A stretch of 64,000 bases of DNA from Rhizobium sp. BT03 (GTDB lineage: Bacteria > Pseudomonadota > Alphaproteobacteria > Rhizobiales > Rhizobiaceae). Below are positions 10,423-19,936 of this stretch, piece by piece (position 1 is the stretch's first letter; every line of letters begins with the position of its first letter). Position numbers and translations under genes: made by a program. The DNA lies in assembly GCF_030053155.1 (NCBI RefSeq), contig NZ_CP125640.1, forward strand, positions 1,612,001 to 1,676,000, read 5' to 3'. The notes beneath the pieces are model-generated. The model searched no databases. It saw nothing but the letters and a program-made list of their open reading frames with translations, and was not told where the DNA came from.

Positions 10423-11838
10423 ATGACCACCGATCTCCTGACGCTATTCGATGCCGACGAAGCCACGATGCGTGGTCTGGTCGCCGAGGCGCTCGCCGGC
10501 GCCGATGACGGCGAGCTGTTTATCGAGCATGCACAGGCCGAAGCGCTGACCTTCGACAATGGCCGGCTGAAGGGCGGCAGCTTCAACACCGAGCAGGGGT
10601 TCGGCCTGCGCGCCGTTGCCGGCGAAGCGGTCGGTTTTGCCCATGCCGGCGATCTTTCGGTGGCGGCACTGAAGCGGGCGGCGGATGCGGTGGGCGCAGT
10701 GACGCGCGGCTATTCCGGCTCCTATGCGGCGGCCCCGCAAGGCACCAACAAGAAATTCTACGGCGACCAGAACCCGATCGGCCAGCCGAGCTTCGAGGAA
10801 AAGGTCAAGCTCCTGCAGGATATCGACGCCTATCTCAGGGGCAAGAACGACAAGGTGCGGCAGGTGACGGCCTCGGTCGCGGCGAGCTGGCAGGTGGTCG
10901 ACATCCTGCGCGCCGACGGGCATCGCGTGCGCGACATCAGGCCGATGACGCGCATCAACATCTCGGTGATGGTCGGCGAAGGCGACCGGCAGGAGAGCGG
11001 TTCCTACGGCAGCGGCGGGCGTATCGGCTTCGGCGACTTCATTGCCGAGGGCAGCTGGCAGTACGGCGCCGACGAGGCGCTGCGCCAGGCGCTCGTCAAC
11101 CTCGAAGCGATCGATGCGCCGGCAGGCACGATGGACGTCGTTCTCGGCTCCGGCTGGCCGGGCGTGATGCTGCACGAGGCTGTCGGTCACGGGCTGGAAG
11201 GCGATTTCAACCGCAAGAAGACGTCGGCCTTTTCAGGCCTTCTCGGCCAGATGGTCGCCGCCCCTGGTGTCACCGTCGTCGACGACGGCACGATCGACAA
11301 CCGCCGCGGCTCGATCACCATCGACGATGAGGGCACGCCGTCGGGCTACAACGTGCTGATCGAGAACGGCAAGCTCGTCGGCTATATGCAGGACCGGCAG
11401 AACGCTCGGCTGATGGGCATGGCGCCCACCGGCAACGGCCGCCGCCAGGGTTATGCGCATGTGCCGATGCCGCGCATGACCAACACCTATATGCTCGGCG
11501 GCGACAAGACGCCCGAGGAAATCATCGCCTCGGTGAAGAAGGGCGTCTATGCCGTTTCCTTCGGCGGCGGCCAGGTGGATATCACCTCCGGCAAGTTCGT
11601 CTTCGGCTGCACCGAGGCCTATCTGATCGAGAACGGCAAGATCGGCGCGCCGATCAAGGGCGCCATGCTGATCGGCAACGGCCCGGATGCGATGAAGCGG
11701 GTATCGATGATCGGCAATGACATGAAGCTCGATACCGGCATCGGCAATTGCGGCAAGGCCGGCCAATGGGTTCCGGTCGGCGTCGGCCAGCCGCATCTGC
11801 GCATGGATCAGGTGACCGTCGGCGGCACCCAGACCTGA
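10423..11838 (+). CDS. tldD: Metalloprotease TldD
   Basis: Subunit of the TldD/TldE zinc protease, which trims modified peptides and antitoxins in the cytoplasm. 471 aa, family length. The metal motif HEAVGHGLEGD (H251, E252, H255) is intact, and the downstream GGGQVDITSGKFVFGCTEAY carries the third ligand region. No tldE is adjacent; in rhizobia the partner lies elsewhere. Notable in this window because TldDE-type proteases process some RiPPs, but there is no positional link to the bufferin genes at 37.7 kb. Confidence 0.96.
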   Translation: MTTDLLTLFDADEATMRGLVAEALAGADDGELFIEHAQAEALTFDNGRLKGGSFNTEQGFGLRAVAGEAVGFAHAGDLSVAALKRAADAVGAVTRGYSGSYAAAPQGTNKKFYGDQNPIGQPSFEEKVKLLQDIDAYLRGKNDKVRQVTASVAASWQVVDILRADGHRVRDIRPMTRINISVMVGEGDRQESGSYGSGGRIGFGDFIAEGSWQYGADEALRQALVNLEAIDAPAGTMDVVLGSGWPGVMLHEAVGHGLEGDFNRKKTSAFSGLLGQMVAAPGVTVVDDGTIDNRRGSITIDDEGTPSGYNVLIENGKLVGYMQDRQNARLMGMAPTGNGRRQGYAHVPMPRMTNTYMLGGDKTPEEIIASVKKGVYAVSFGGGQVDITSGKFVFGCTEAYLIENGKIGAPIKGAMLIGNGPDAMKRVSMIGNDMKLDTGIGNCGKAGQWVPVGVGQPHLRMDQVTVGGTQT

Positions 11839-11852
11839 GGCGGGAGGAACCG

Positions 11853-12344
11853 ATGGCGGAGATCGAGATCAGACCTTTTGCCGAAGGCGACGCCGATGAC
11901 GTGCTGTCGGTGATCCTGCCGATCCAGCGCGAGGAATTCGGCATCGATATCACCGCCGATGCGCAGCCGGATCTGAGGGTCATCCCGGATTTCTACCAGT
12001 CCGGCAAGGGGCAGTTCTGGGTCGCGGTCAAGGACGGCGCCATCGTCGGCACGCTTGGTTTGAAGGATATCGGCAATCATCAGGCGGCACTGCGCAAGAT
12101 GTTCGTCGCCGCCGAGGTTCGCGGCCGCGAGCATGGCGTGGCGGCGCTGCTTCTCGACCGCATGTTTTCCCATGCCAGGGCTGCCGGCCTTACCGATATC
12201 TTCCTTGGCACGACGGACAAGTTCGTCGCCGCCCATCGCTTCTACGAGAAGAACGGCTTTACCGAGATCGCCAAGACCGCCCTGCCCCGCGCCTTCCCGC
12301 TGATGGCGGTGGACACCAAGTTTTACCGGCATAAGGTCGGCTGA
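11853..12344 (+). CDS. GNAT family N-acetyltransferase
   Basis: 163 aa starting MAEIEIRPFAEGDADDVL, with a GGGAGGAACCG region as Shine-Dalgarno, 14 nt after tldD. The GNAT fold is shown by FWVAVKDGAIVGTLGLKD (beta strands 2-4) and the acetyl-CoA loop VRGREHGVAALLLDRM, then GTTDKFVAAHRFYEKNGF, the usual C-terminal signature. Substrate unknown. It probably shares a transcript with tldD. Confidence 0.88.
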   Translation: MAEIEIRPFAEGDADDVLSVILPIQREEFGIDITADAQPDLRVIPDFYQSGKGQFWVAVKDGAIVGTLGLKDIGNHQAALRKMFVAAEVRGREHGVAALLLDRMFSHARAAGLTDIFLGTTDKFVAAHRFYEKNGFTEIAKTALPRAFPLMAVDTKFYRHKVG

Positions 12345-12363
12345 CACGGACGGCCGACATGCC

Positions 12364-12681
12364 TCAACTCTTCGACACTTCCGCCGGCTGAAAACGCCAC
12401 TTCCGTTCGATCGCCGCGGCCAGATCGATATCGTTGCGGCGGGCAAAGAGCAGGATATGGCCGAGCAGGTCGGCGGTTTCGTCGGCGAGATCGCGGTCGA
12501 GTTCTTCCGGCGTTCGGTCCCTGCGGCGCCCGCATCCGGTGACACGGTTCCAGGCCTGGGTGAGTTCACCCACCTCCTCCTGCAGCTTCAAGAGAAACCA
12601 GTCAGGGTCACGCTCGATGCCGTTGGCCGCGGCATAGGCGGCGGATGAGGTTTCGAACTGGTCGGCGAGACGGCGCAGCAT
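12364..12681 (-). CDS. MazG-like nucleotide pyrophosphohydrolase
   Basis: 105 aa all-alpha NTP pyrophosphatase. The EExxE metal motif is in LKLQEEVGELTQAW and the second, ExxD-type, site is in LADETADLLGHILLFA. Small stand-alone MazG-like enzymes hydrolyse NTPs or non-canonical dNTPs to the monophosphate. The family match is clear; the substrate is not. Convergent with the GNAT gene, 19 nt apart. Confidence 0.85.
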   Translation of the reverse strand: MLRRLADQFETSSAAYAAANGIERDPDWFLLKLQEEVGELTQAWNRVTGCGRRRDRTPEELDRDLADETADLLGHILLFARRNDIDLAAAIERKWRFQPAEVSKS

Positions 12682-12762
12682 CGGCGTTCTCCTTTTGTTT
12701 ATGGAGGGGACGCTGATTCCCGATGATTGTCCAGAGTGGCCCTGCCTAAGCTGCCGCGGCGA

Positions 12763-14046
12763 TCAGCCGTGGTCAGGCAGCAGCATGCAGTCGTAGGAGC
12801 GCTGCTTCAGCGCATCGCAGGCGGAGACGGCGGCATCCCTGCTGGCGAAGCCGACGAAGCGGGCGCGATAGATCTTGTTGGCGCCCGTCCCGACCGCCTC
12901 GGTATAGGGCGAGGCGGAAACGAGCGGCGCGCCGCCTTCCGACTTCGCCTGGGCGAGAAGCGCACGCGCCGCCTCGGCGCTCGGGGCGGCCGAAATCTGG
13001 ATCTGCCAGTCGCCAGCGGTCTTTTCTGCCGACATTTTCGGCGCCTTGCCGGCGTTCAGGATCTCGTCCATCGCGACCGGACGGTCCAGCGGCACGACGG
13101 CGTCATCGGCATAGGCCAGGCTCTTTGCGGCAAGATCGTCGGCTGGGCGTGGGGCGTTCAGCGGCACCGGAACATCGGAAGCATCGGCGGCGGAGGCAAC
13201 TTCGACAGGCTCCCTGGCGCCGACGCTCGCCACCAGCTTGGCGCCGCCGGAAGAGGAGGCCCGACCGAGGTAACGGTCGAGCAGACCGGCCATCTTGGCG
13301 TCGCGGCTGCGGGCGGTGCGGCCGCCGAGCACGACGCCGACGACGCGGCGGTTGCCGTCCTTGACGGCGCTGACGAGATTGAAGCCGGAGGCATTGGTGT
13401 AGCCGGTCTTGATGCCGTCCATGCCCTGGTAGCGGTACATGAGATTGTTGTGGCCGCGCACGGTGCGGCCGCGGAAATTGAAGCTTGCCGCCGAAAACAG
13501 CCGGTATTCGTTCGGATAATTCTTCATCAGCGCGATGGCGAGCGTCGACATATCGCGCGCCGTGGTGACCTGACGGCCGTCCGGCAGGCCGGAGGCATTG
13601 ACGAAGACGGTGCGGCTCATGCCGAGCTGGCGGGCCTTGGCCGTCATCATCCGGGCAAAACCGCTTTCCGAGCCGCCGAGCGTCTCGCCCATGGCGGCGG
13701 CGGCATCATTGGCGGATTTGATGATCATGCCGTAGACCGCCTCGCGCACGGTGATCGTGCCGCCGGCCTTGACGCCGAGCTTGGTCGGCGGCCGGGCGGC
13801 GGCGTATTTCGACATCTTGATCGGCGTATCCCAGGAAATCTTGCCGCGTTTCAGCGCTTCGAAGGTGAGATAGAGTGTCATCATCTTGGTCAGCGAGGCC
13901 GGATGGTTCAGCGTATCGGCGTTTTCGGCGGCGAGAACCTTGCCGGTGCGGGCATCGAGGATCAATGAAGCGCTGCCGGCCAAGGCCGCAAGAGGCGCCG
14001 AAACGGCCAGCGTTGCGGTCAAAACGGCCGCCAGAAGCGTTCTCAT
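12763..14046 (-). CDS. D-alanyl-D-alanine carboxypeptidase (S11) with C-terminal SPOR domain
   Basis: Low-molecular-weight PBP that trims the terminal D-Ala of peptidoglycan stem peptides in the periplasm. 427 aa from MRTLLAAVLTATLAVSAPLA (signal peptide). Catalytic SLTK (SxxK), SAN (SxN, in IIKSANDAAAAMGE) and KTG (GIKTGYTNASGFN) are intact. After a linker, the last about 80 residues (WQIQISAAPSAEAARALLAQ onward) form a SPOR domain, which binds denuded glycan at the septum. This suggests recruitment to the division site. Confidence 0.93.
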   Translation of the reverse strand: MRTLLAAVLTATLAVSAPLAALAGSASLILDARTGKVLAAENADTLNHPASLTKMMTLYLTFEALKRGKISWDTPIKMSKYAAARPPTKLGVKAGGTITVREAVYGMIIKSANDAAAAMGETLGGSESGFARMMTAKARQLGMSRTVFVNASGLPDGRQVTTARDMSTLAIALMKNYPNEYRLFSAASFNFRGRTVRGHNNLMYRYQGMDGIKTGYTNASGFNLVSAVKDGNRRVVGVVLGGRTARSRDAKMAGLLDRYLGRASSSGGAKLVASVGAREPVEVASAADASDVPVPLNAPRPADDLAAKSLAYADDAVVPLDRPVAMDEILNAGKAPKMSAEKTAGDWQIQISAAPSAEAARALLAQAKSEGGAPLVSASPYTEAVGTGANKIYRARFVGFASRDAAVSACDALKQRSYDCMLLPDHG

Positions 14047-14261
14047 GCAGTTCCCCTTGATGCGTCGGCTCTCGATGATCGGCCTTGTGCCGGAATGTGA
14101 CAGAAGCGGCAAGTTTGGCGCGACTTTGAGGCAACTCCTATCATTTTTCTAGTCTTTTCATCGCCTTGGTTAACAGGAAATGAAAAGACCCGTGCCAAAC
14201 CGGGATTCAGCAAGGCTTAAGCCGCGCTTGCTAGTTTCCTGAAAAAAGCAACGGACGGCGC

Positions 14262-15299
14262 ATGGCGGGACAATTCAAGCGACTGGCAAAACGCGCGGCG
14301 ATCGGCGCCGGGCTCGAGCTTTCCTGGCTGATCGCCGCCGCCGGGCTGATGCGTCAAGCGCGCGGACGCGGCGTCGTCTTCACGCTGCATCATGTCCGCC
14401 CGCATGTGACCCAGGCTTTCGAGCCGAATGCGCATCTCGAAATTACCCCCGGCTTTCTCGATACGGCGCTGCGGCGGCTGCGGCGGGAGGGCTATCGCTT
14501 CGTGCCGCTCGATCAGGTGCCGGCGCTGCTGGCCGAACCCGAAGGCGGAAAGCCGTTTGCCGCCTTCACGCTCGACGACGGCTACATCAACAATCTGGAG
14601 CACGCGCTGCCGGTGTTCGAACAGCATCGGGCGCCGTTCACGGTGTTCGTCGCCAAGGGTTTTGCCGAGGGCTCGCACAGCATCTGGTGGGAGACGCTCG
14701 CCGTGCTCCTGCGCCGGTCAAGCGAACTCCGCTTCGATTTCGGCCGCGGCAGCGAGCGCCTGGCGCTCGACGATCCGCAGCAGCAATGGACTGCCTTCGA
14801 TCGATTCGCCTGGTATATCCACCGTTCCGACGAGGCGCACGCCGTTGCCGCAATCGACAGGCTGGCGCGGGAAAAAGGCATCGAGCCGACCGATATCACG
14901 CGCGAACTGGTGATGGGCCCCGCTCAGTTGCAATGGCTGGCGGCCCATCCCCTCGCCGCACTCGGCGCCCATACGATCAGCCACCGGGCGCTGGCCCGCC
15001 TGCCGGAAGCCGAAGCGCGGATAGAAATGCAGGTTTCAGCCGATTACGTCGAAGCGGTGACCGGCATCCGCCCCAAGACGATCGCCTATCCCTACGGCAC
15101 GCCGGAGGCGGCGACCAGCCGCGAGGCGGCGATTGCCCGCAATCTCGGCTTCGAGGCTGCGGTCACCACCCAGCCGGGCCTGCCGGTGGCGAGCAGAACC
15201 GGCTATCTCAGCCGCATTTCGCTGAACGGCTTCTACCAGAAGCGACGCTACGTCTCAGCGCTCGCCTCCGGCATTCCGCTGAAGCTGATGGGCCAATAG
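14262..15299 (+). CDS. Polysaccharide deacetylase (NodB-fold) family protein
   Basis: 345 aa, CE4/NodB homology domain. FTLDDGYINNLEHALPVFEQ matches motif 1 (TxDDG), GAHTISHRALARL matches the metal-binding H-x3-H motif 2, and IAYPYGTPEAATSREAAIAR resembles motif 3. An N-terminal hydrophobic stretch (LSWLIAAAGLMRQ) may be membrane-associated. Substrate unknown (exopolysaccharide or LPS sugar is likely in rhizobia). Lone gene; the upstream 215 nt contain no other feature that I recognise. Confidence 0.88.
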   Translation: MAGQFKRLAKRAAIGAGLELSWLIAAAGLMRQARGRGVVFTLHHVRPHVTQAFEPNAHLEITPGFLDTALRRLRREGYRFVPLDQVPALLAEPEGGKPFAAFTLDDGYINNLEHALPVFEQHRAPFTVFVAKGFAEGSHSIWWETLAVLLRRSSELRFDFGRGSERLALDDPQQQWTAFDRFAWYIHRSDEAHAVAAIDRLAREKGIEPTDITRELVMGPAQLQWLAAHPLAALGAHTISHRALARLPEAEARIEMQVSADYVEAVTGIRPKTIAYPYGTPEAATSREAAIARNLGFEAAVTTQPGLPVASRTGYLSRISLNGFYQKRRYVSALASGIPLKLMGQ

Positions 15300-15305
15300 A
15301 GCCGC

Positions 15306-15926
15306 TTACGGGTACATCCTGACCTTGTCCCATGCGCCTTCCGGCAAGGGCCGGCGAAATTCGATGCGGTCATGCAGGCGGAAGTTCTGGTCCTTCCAGA
15401 ATTCGATCGAGGTCGGCCGGATGCGGAAGCCCGACCAGTGGGCCGGGCGCGGAATTTCGCCGATGGCATAACGGGCGGTATATTCGGCCACCGCCTTTTC
15501 AAGCGCGAATCGGCTTTCGAGCGGGCGGGATTGTTTCGAAGCCCAGGCGCCGATGCGGCTGCCGCGGGCCCGCGTCTTGAAGTAAGCGTCGGCCTCGGCA
15601 TCGGTGACGATCTCGACCGGGCCGCGCAGCCTGACCTGGCGGCGCAGGCTTTTCCAGTGGAAACACATGGCGGCTTTCTTCTGGCCGAGAATTTCACGGC
15701 CTTTCCGGCTCTCGAAATTGGTGTAGAAGACAAAACCGTCTTCGTCGAATCCCTTCAGGAGAACCATGCGGACATTGGGAAGACCATCCTCATCGACCGT
15801 TGCCAGCGCCACGGCATTCGGGTCATTGGGTTCGGAAGCCTCCGCTTCTCCCAGCCATTCGGCAAAGAGCTTGAAGGGTTCGCCACTTTCGGTAAAGTCA
15901 CCGCTTGTTAACTCGTTTGCCGACAT
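15306..15926 (-). CDS. pdxH: Pyridoxamine 5'-phosphate oxidase
   Basis: FMN enzyme that oxidises PNP and PMP to pyridoxal phosphate. 206 aa, family length. FMN and substrate contacts are seen in [56 protein letters not shown] and [11 protein letters not shown]; the C-terminus [17 protein letters not shown] is conserved. Convergent with the deacetylase gene by 6 nt, divergent from the lipoprotein gene. Confidence 0.97.
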   Translation of the reverse strand: MSANELTSGDFTESGEPFKLFAEWLGEAEASEPNDPNAVALATVDEDGLPNVRMVLLKGFDEDGFVFYTNFESRKGREILGQKKAAMCFHWKSLRRQVRLRGPVEIVTDAEADAYFKTRARGSRIGAWASKQSRPLESRFALEKAVAEYTARYAIGEIPRPAHWSGFRIRPTSIEFWKDQNFRLHDRIEFRRPLPEGAWDKVRMYP

Positions 15927-15991
15927 ATTGGTTCAAATGCCCCGGATTATTCAAAACTCGCCCAGCTTTTGATAACTGGACAGGACGCAGG

Positions 15992-16450
15992 GTGGAAGTC
16001 ATAGCAAAGTCATATCGCCATACAAAGAGCCTGCGGCAACGCAGCTGCGCGTTCTTCGTCATCGGCGTTGCCATGCTTTCGCTTTCCGGCTGCCTGGCAG
16101 GCGGCATGGATTTTCTCAGTGAAGCCAAGGTCGACCGGTCGGTGGCGACCGGCACCGTGCCGCAGGCGCCGCCGAGCACCGATACGCTGTCGGACGAGAT
16201 GACCGTGCGCAATGCCGTGACCTCGGCTGATGTGCAAAGGCTCGAGGGCCAGCCGCTTCCCTGGGCGAATGCATCGACAGGCAGCGCCGGCGTCATCGAT
16301 ACGATCGTCGAGAACAACGAATCAGGCCAGGTCTGCCGCCAGTTCCGCACGACCCGGCATTCCTATGTCGGCATCGCCAAATTCTACGGCAAGACCTGCC
16401 TCGTCGGCGGCGGCAACTGGCAGCTTTTGAGCTTCCAGCCGGAAAGTTAA
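15992..16450 (+). CDS. Small lipoprotein / surface-antigen-like protein
   Basis: 152 aa from a GTG start (VEVIAKSYRHTK) preceded by AGGACGCAGG; a longer reading from 15905 would overlap pdxH and place about 60 residues before the signal. Lipobox LSLSGC (Cys about residue 33) follows a hydrophobic stretch. The C-terminal domain has EWS-like SGQVCRQFRTTRHSYVGIAKFYGKTC, a cysteine-containing surface-protein (RT0821/Lpp0805-like) pattern with a C-x..-C pair. Likely outer-membrane or periplasmic; function unknown. Confidence 0.75.
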   Translation: MEVIAKSYRHTKSLRQRSCAFFVIGVAMLSLSGCLAGGMDFLSEAKVDRSVATGTVPQAPPSTDTLSDEMTVRNAVTSADVQRLEGQPLPWANASTGSAGVIDTIVENNESGQVCRQFRTTRHSYVGIAKFYGKTCLVGGGNWQLLSFQPES

Positions 16451-16507
16451 TTTCCGGCGGGAAAGCTGATCCGGCGGCCCGACAGGTTAACGTCCCACGC
16501 CTGTCTG

Positions 16508-16538
16508 CCGAATGCTTAGTAAAAAGCTAACCATTCGG
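16508..16538. other. Stem-loop in intergenic region
   Basis: CCGAATG (16508-16514) and CATTCGG (16532-16538) form a 7 bp stem around an A/T-rich loop. It lies in the 278 nt gap between the lipoprotein and DnaJ-like genes and has no U-tract, so it may be a weak terminator or processing site. Nothing else is visible in the gap. Confidence 0.4.
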
Positions 16539-16728
16539 CGCAAAACACCCCACATCTCTCCATAGAAATAAGAAGTGATTAGCAACTCCCGCGCACGATC
16601 GGCGTTAAGAGCGGCTGTCCATGCCTGTGCGGCGGGATGGCGCGAATTGTTATTGGGCTTTTGATTTCGGAATTTCGGGATGCCGGGCAAGGACGTGGCT
16701 TCCCGCATCGCAACACCGGCGGTTTGAC

Positions 16729-17934
16729 ATGCGCGATCCTTATAAAATTCTGGGCGTCAAGCGCGACGCGGCAGCAGACGAGATCAAGGCGGCCTGGCGC
16801 AACATGGCCAAATCGGCCCATCCCGACCACAATCAGGGCGATCCGACGGCGACGGCCCGGTTCGCCGAGATCGGCCGCGCCTATGAAACTTTGAAGGACC
16901 CGCGCAAACGCAGCCTGTTCGACAATGCCTTGCGGATGGCGGAGACCAAGAAGCAGGAACAGACGATCATGCAGCAGCGCCAGGCCGCCCGCGAGGCCGC
17001 CGTGCGCGCCAAAGCGGCGCAGGCCAATGCCGAGCGGGTGATGGAAGAGCTTGCGCGCGCCGCCCAGAAGGCCGCCGCCGACGGCTCCAGACAACAGGCA
17101 GGATCGGCCGAGCCCGCCGACGAGATGGTCGATCGCATTTTCGGCGCTCAGGCCCGCGCTGCGGCCGGCGGCCAGGCTCAGGCTCGCGCGCAACAGGCGC
17201 AATACCAGCAGGCCCAGAGCCAGCAGACACAGAATCAACAGGCCCAAAACCAGCAGGCTGGCGAGGCCGGCAGGCGCGTGGATGGCGACGCCGCCGAGGG
17301 TGAAACCAAGGGCGACGAGGAGGCCGGCGAGGCTGGACCAAATGCCGGCGCCAACCTGCCGCTGCCGCTCAGTATCCTGACATCCCTGGTGCGCCGGTTC
17401 ACCGGCGCCAAGGATACCGGCCTGGAAAAAGCCCCCGACGAGGTGGCGACGGCGACGGTGACGATCGACGACGTGCTGAAAAGCGGCTGGATCACCGCCT
17501 CACTGCCGGAGGGTCGCGAGATCGGTTTCGCGTTGCCGGCCGGCACCAAGGATGGTCACGAGCTGCGGCTCAAGGGACAAGGCTTCAAGCTGCCGGGCAT
17601 GCAGCGGGGCGATGCCGTCATCAACATTCGCATTGCGCCCGATCCACGCTTCACGGTCGACGGTTTCGATCTGCATGCGGTGCTGCCGCTCAGCATCGAA
17701 AATGCCGTGCTCGGCACCGAGGCGCGTATCGAAGGACCGAGCGGGCCGCTGAACGTGACGATCCCCGCATGGTCCGGCTCGGACAAGACGATTAGAATTC
17801 CCGGCCAGGGATTGCCTCGCGAAGAGGGCGGCAGGGGCGATCTCGTCGTCGAATTGCGCATTATCCTGTGGGAAAAGCCCGACGACAAAGTCACCGATCT
17901 CATGCGGAGCATGCGCGAAGGCCTGTTCCTGTGA
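16729..17934 (+). CDS. DnaJ-class co-chaperone (CbpA-like) with Gln-rich linker
   Basis: 401 aa. J domain at residues 1-70 with the intact HPD motif (AHPDHNQGD) that stimulates DnaK ATPase. No zinc-finger cysteines. A long charged and Ala/Gln-rich segment (about 80-225), including QQAQYQQAQSQQTQ-type repeats near 155-185, separates it from two C-terminal beta-sandwich substrate domains (VTIDDVLKSGWITASLPEG and ADPRFTVDGFDLHAVLPLSI-like). The start MRDPYKILGVKR is the conserved J-domain start. Role: Hsp40 partner of DnaK. Confidence 0.9.
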   Translation: MRDPYKILGVKRDAAADEIKAAWRNMAKSAHPDHNQGDPTATARFAEIGRAYETLKDPRKRSLFDNALRMAETKKQEQTIMQQRQAAREAAVRAKAAQANAERVMEELARAAQKAAADGSRQQAGSAEPADEMVDRIFGAQARAAAGGQAQARAQQAQYQQAQSQQTQNQQAQNQQAGEAGRRVDGDAAEGETKGDEEAGEAGPNAGANLPLPLSILTSLVRRFTGAKDTGLEKAPDEVATATVTIDDVLKSGWITASLPEGREIGFALPAGTKDGHELRLKGQGFKLPGMQRGDAVINIRIAPDPRFTVDGFDLHAVLPLSIENAVLGTEARIEGPSGPLNVTIPAWSGSDKTIRIPGQGLPREEGGRGDLVVELRIILWEKPDDKVTDLMRSMREGLFL

Positions 17935-18056
17935 AATATTTATGACTTTCGCACCCTTTGTTACGATACCTAACAGTTGATGATCCAGGCCAAGCTTGAA
18001 CCGATTAGCGGCCTATGCCATAGGCAGGATCGATCAGAATTCCTAGGGAGCGAAAT

Positions 18057-18875
18057 ATGGCTCAAGCATCCGGCCTCATGGCAGGCAAACGCGGCGTCAT
18101 CATGGGTGTCGCCAACAATCGCTCGATTGCGTGGGGTATTGCCAAGGCCATTCATGCGCAGGGCGGAGAAGTCGCGCTCACCTACCAGGGCGATGCGCTG
18201 AAGAAGCGCGTCGAGCCGCTCGCCGCCGAAATCGGCGCGACGCTGGTCGGCCATTGCGACGTCGCCGACGAAGCCACCATCGACGAGGTTTTCGCAAACG
18301 TCGAAAAGCTCTGGGGCAAGATCGATTTCCTGGTGCATGCGATCGGCTTTTCCGACAAGGACGAGCTGACCGGCCGTTACGTCGACACCTCGGCCGACAA
18401 TTTCGCCAAGACGATGCAGATCTCCGTCTATTCCTTCACCTCGGTCGCACGCCGCGCCGAGAAGCTGATGACGGATGGCGGCGCCATGCTGACGCTGACC
18501 TATTACGGCGCCGAAAAGGTGATGCCGAACTATAACGTCATGGGTGTCGCCAAGGCCGCGCTCGAAGCAAGCGTCAAATATCTGGCCGTCGACCTCGGAC
18601 CGCAGAACATCCGCGTCAACGCCGTTTCGGCCGGCCCGATCAAGACGCTCGCCGCCTCCGGCATCGGCGATTTCCGCTACATTCTGAAGTGGAACGAATA
18701 CAACGCGCCGCTGCGCCGGACCGTCACCATCGAAGAAGTCGGCGACGTCGGCCTCTATCTGCTGTCGGATCTCTCGCGCTCCGTCACCGGCGAAGTGCAC
18801 CATGCCGACAGCGGCTATCATGTCATCGGCATGAAAGCGGTCGACGCCCCCGACATTTCGGTCGTCAAGGACTGA
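18057..18875 (+). CDS. fabI: Enoyl-[acyl-carrier-protein] reductase (NADH) FabI
   Basis: Final reduction of each fatty-acid elongation cycle. 272 aa. GVANNRSIAWGIAKAIHAQG is the FabI-type nucleotide-binding start. The catalytic Tyr-x6-Lys is seen in YYGAEKVMPNYNVMGVAKAA, followed by LGPQNIRVNAVSAGPIKTLA. A good Shine-Dalgarno (AGGGAG) precedes the ATG. The target of triclosan-type inhibitors in other bacteria. It probably shares a transcript with the downstream phosphatase (21 nt gap). Confidence 0.97.
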   Translation: MAQASGLMAGKRGVIMGVANNRSIAWGIAKAIHAQGGEVALTYQGDALKKRVEPLAAEIGATLVGHCDVADEATIDEVFANVEKLWGKIDFLVHAIGFSDKDELTGRYVDTSADNFAKTMQISVYSFTSVARRAEKLMTDGGAMLTLTYYGAEKVMPNYNVMGVAKAALEASVKYLAVDLGPQNIRVNAVSAGPIKTLAASGIGDFRYILKWNEYNAPLRRTVTIEEVGDVGLYLLSDLSRSVTGEVHHADSGYHVIGMKAVDAPDISVVKD

Positions 18876-18896
18876 AGCATTCCGGAGCCGAGACCC

Positions 18897-19487
18897 GTGC
18901 TTATCTACGTGATCAGACACGGTCAGACCGACTGGAATGCCGAGCGCCGACTGCAAGGCCAGAAGGACATCCCGATGAACGCCACCGGCCTGGAACAGGC
19001 CCGGCAGAACGGGCTGGCGCTTGGCGAAATTCTGGGCGACAGGGTCGGCGCATTCGATTTCGTCGCAAGCCCACTCGGGCGCACGCGCGCGACGATGGAA
19101 ATCGTCCGCGCCGCCATGGGCCTGCCGCCGCTTGCCTATCGCACCGATCAGAGACTGGTGGAGATTTCCTTCGGCGACTGGGAGGGCTCGACGCTCAAGG
19201 AGCTGAAGGCGACGCAGCGCGAGCGGGTGGCCGAACGCAACGCCTCGAAATGGGATTTCATCCCGCCCGGCGACGACGCGGAAAGCTACGAGATCCTCTC
19301 ATGGCGCACCGGCTCATGGCTGCAATCCGTCGATCGCCCGACCGTCTGCGTCACCCATGGCGGCGTCATCCGCACGCTGTTCCAGATGATCGCCGACCTG
19401 CCGAAAAGCAGTGCCGCGGAAGGCGGAATCCCCCAGGACCAGATCGTCAGGATCGACACCGCCGAGCGGACGATCGTCTGGTTGTAG
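18897..19487 (+). CDS. Histidine phosphatase family protein (phosphoglycerate mutase-like)
   Basis: 196 aa from a GTG start. The catalytic RHG motif is in LIYVIRHGQTDWNAERRLQG; the second conserved region ASPLGRTRATMEIV carries the Arg, EISFGDWEG the acid residue, and VTHGGVIRTLFQ the second His. These phosphatases act on phosphosugars, nucleotides or cobalamin precursors; the substrate cannot be told here. Directly downstream of fabI. Confidence 0.88.
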   Translation: MLIYVIRHGQTDWNAERRLQGQKDIPMNATGLEQARQNGLALGEILGDRVGAFDFVASPLGRTRATMEIVRAAMGLPPLAYRTDQRLVEISFGDWEGSTLKELKATQRERVAERNASKWDFIPPGDDAESYEILSWRTGSWLQSVDRPTVCVTHGGVIRTLFQMIADLPKSSAAEGGIPQDQIVRIDTAERTIVWL

Positions 19488-19494
19488 GGCGCCT

Positions 19495-19640
19495 GCCCCT
19501 CATCCGCCTGCCGGCACCTTCTCCCCGTAAACGGGGCGAAGGGGGTGTGCCGCAACCTCTCGTTCCCCACTGGCGTCTCGCAGGGCACGTCCCCTCGCCC
19601 CGTTTACGGGGAGAGGGCTAGGGTGAGGGGCAGCCATTGG
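19495..19640. repeat. RIME-like palindromic element, variant copy
   Basis: Left part CCCCTCATCCGCCTGCCGGC then ACCTTCTCCCCGTAAACGGG; right part CCCCTCGCCCCGTTTACGGG then GAGAGGGCTAGGGTGAGGGG. The interior has GTGTGCCGCAACCTCTCGTTCCC, reminiscent of the flank of copies 1 and 2. A shorter mosaic built from the same blocks as the other copies. Confidence 0.75.
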
Positions 19641-19675
19641 CGCGAACCTCACCTTACCATTCTCCAGAAGCGGCC

Positions 19676-19936
19676 CTACTTGACGATATCGAGATCGTTG
19701 ATGACGCGCTTGCCGTCGACTTCGGTGTAGAAGACGATCACCTTGACGCCGGCCGCCAGCCCGTCGAAATTGAATTCCTCAGGCGCCTGATAGGTCTTGC
19801 CGTCATCGAGCGTCAGCACGAGATTGGCGGTGTCGACCTTCTTGATCGTCGCCTCGACATCGGCGCTCTCGGCAAAACCGCTCATCGGCGACAGGAAACT
19901 TGCTGTTGCCAAAAGCGTGGCGACGACGAAACGCAT
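19676..19936 (-). CDS. DUF1344 family small periplasmic protein
   Basis: 86 aa. Signal peptide MRFVVATLLATASFLSPMSG, cleavage near GFAES, then a compact beta domain ADVEATIKKVDTANLVLTLD..VIVFYTEVDGKRVINDL. The start at 19936 is chosen over an ATG 45 nt upstream because it directly starts the signal peptide. DUF1344 proteins are common in rhizobia; function unknown. A lone gene divergent from the GGDEF/EAL gene with a 242 nt AT-rich gap. Confidence 0.78.
   Translation of the reverse strand: MRFVVATLLATASFLSPMSGFAESADVEATIKKVDTANLVLTLDDGKTYQAPEEFNFDGLAAGVKVIVFYTEVDGKRVINDLDIVK

Noticed and set aside
10423..11838. TldD as the protease of the bufferin system
   Set aside because: It is 26 kb away, in a core gene block, and bufferin maturation needs only the signal peptidase for cleavage as far as is known.
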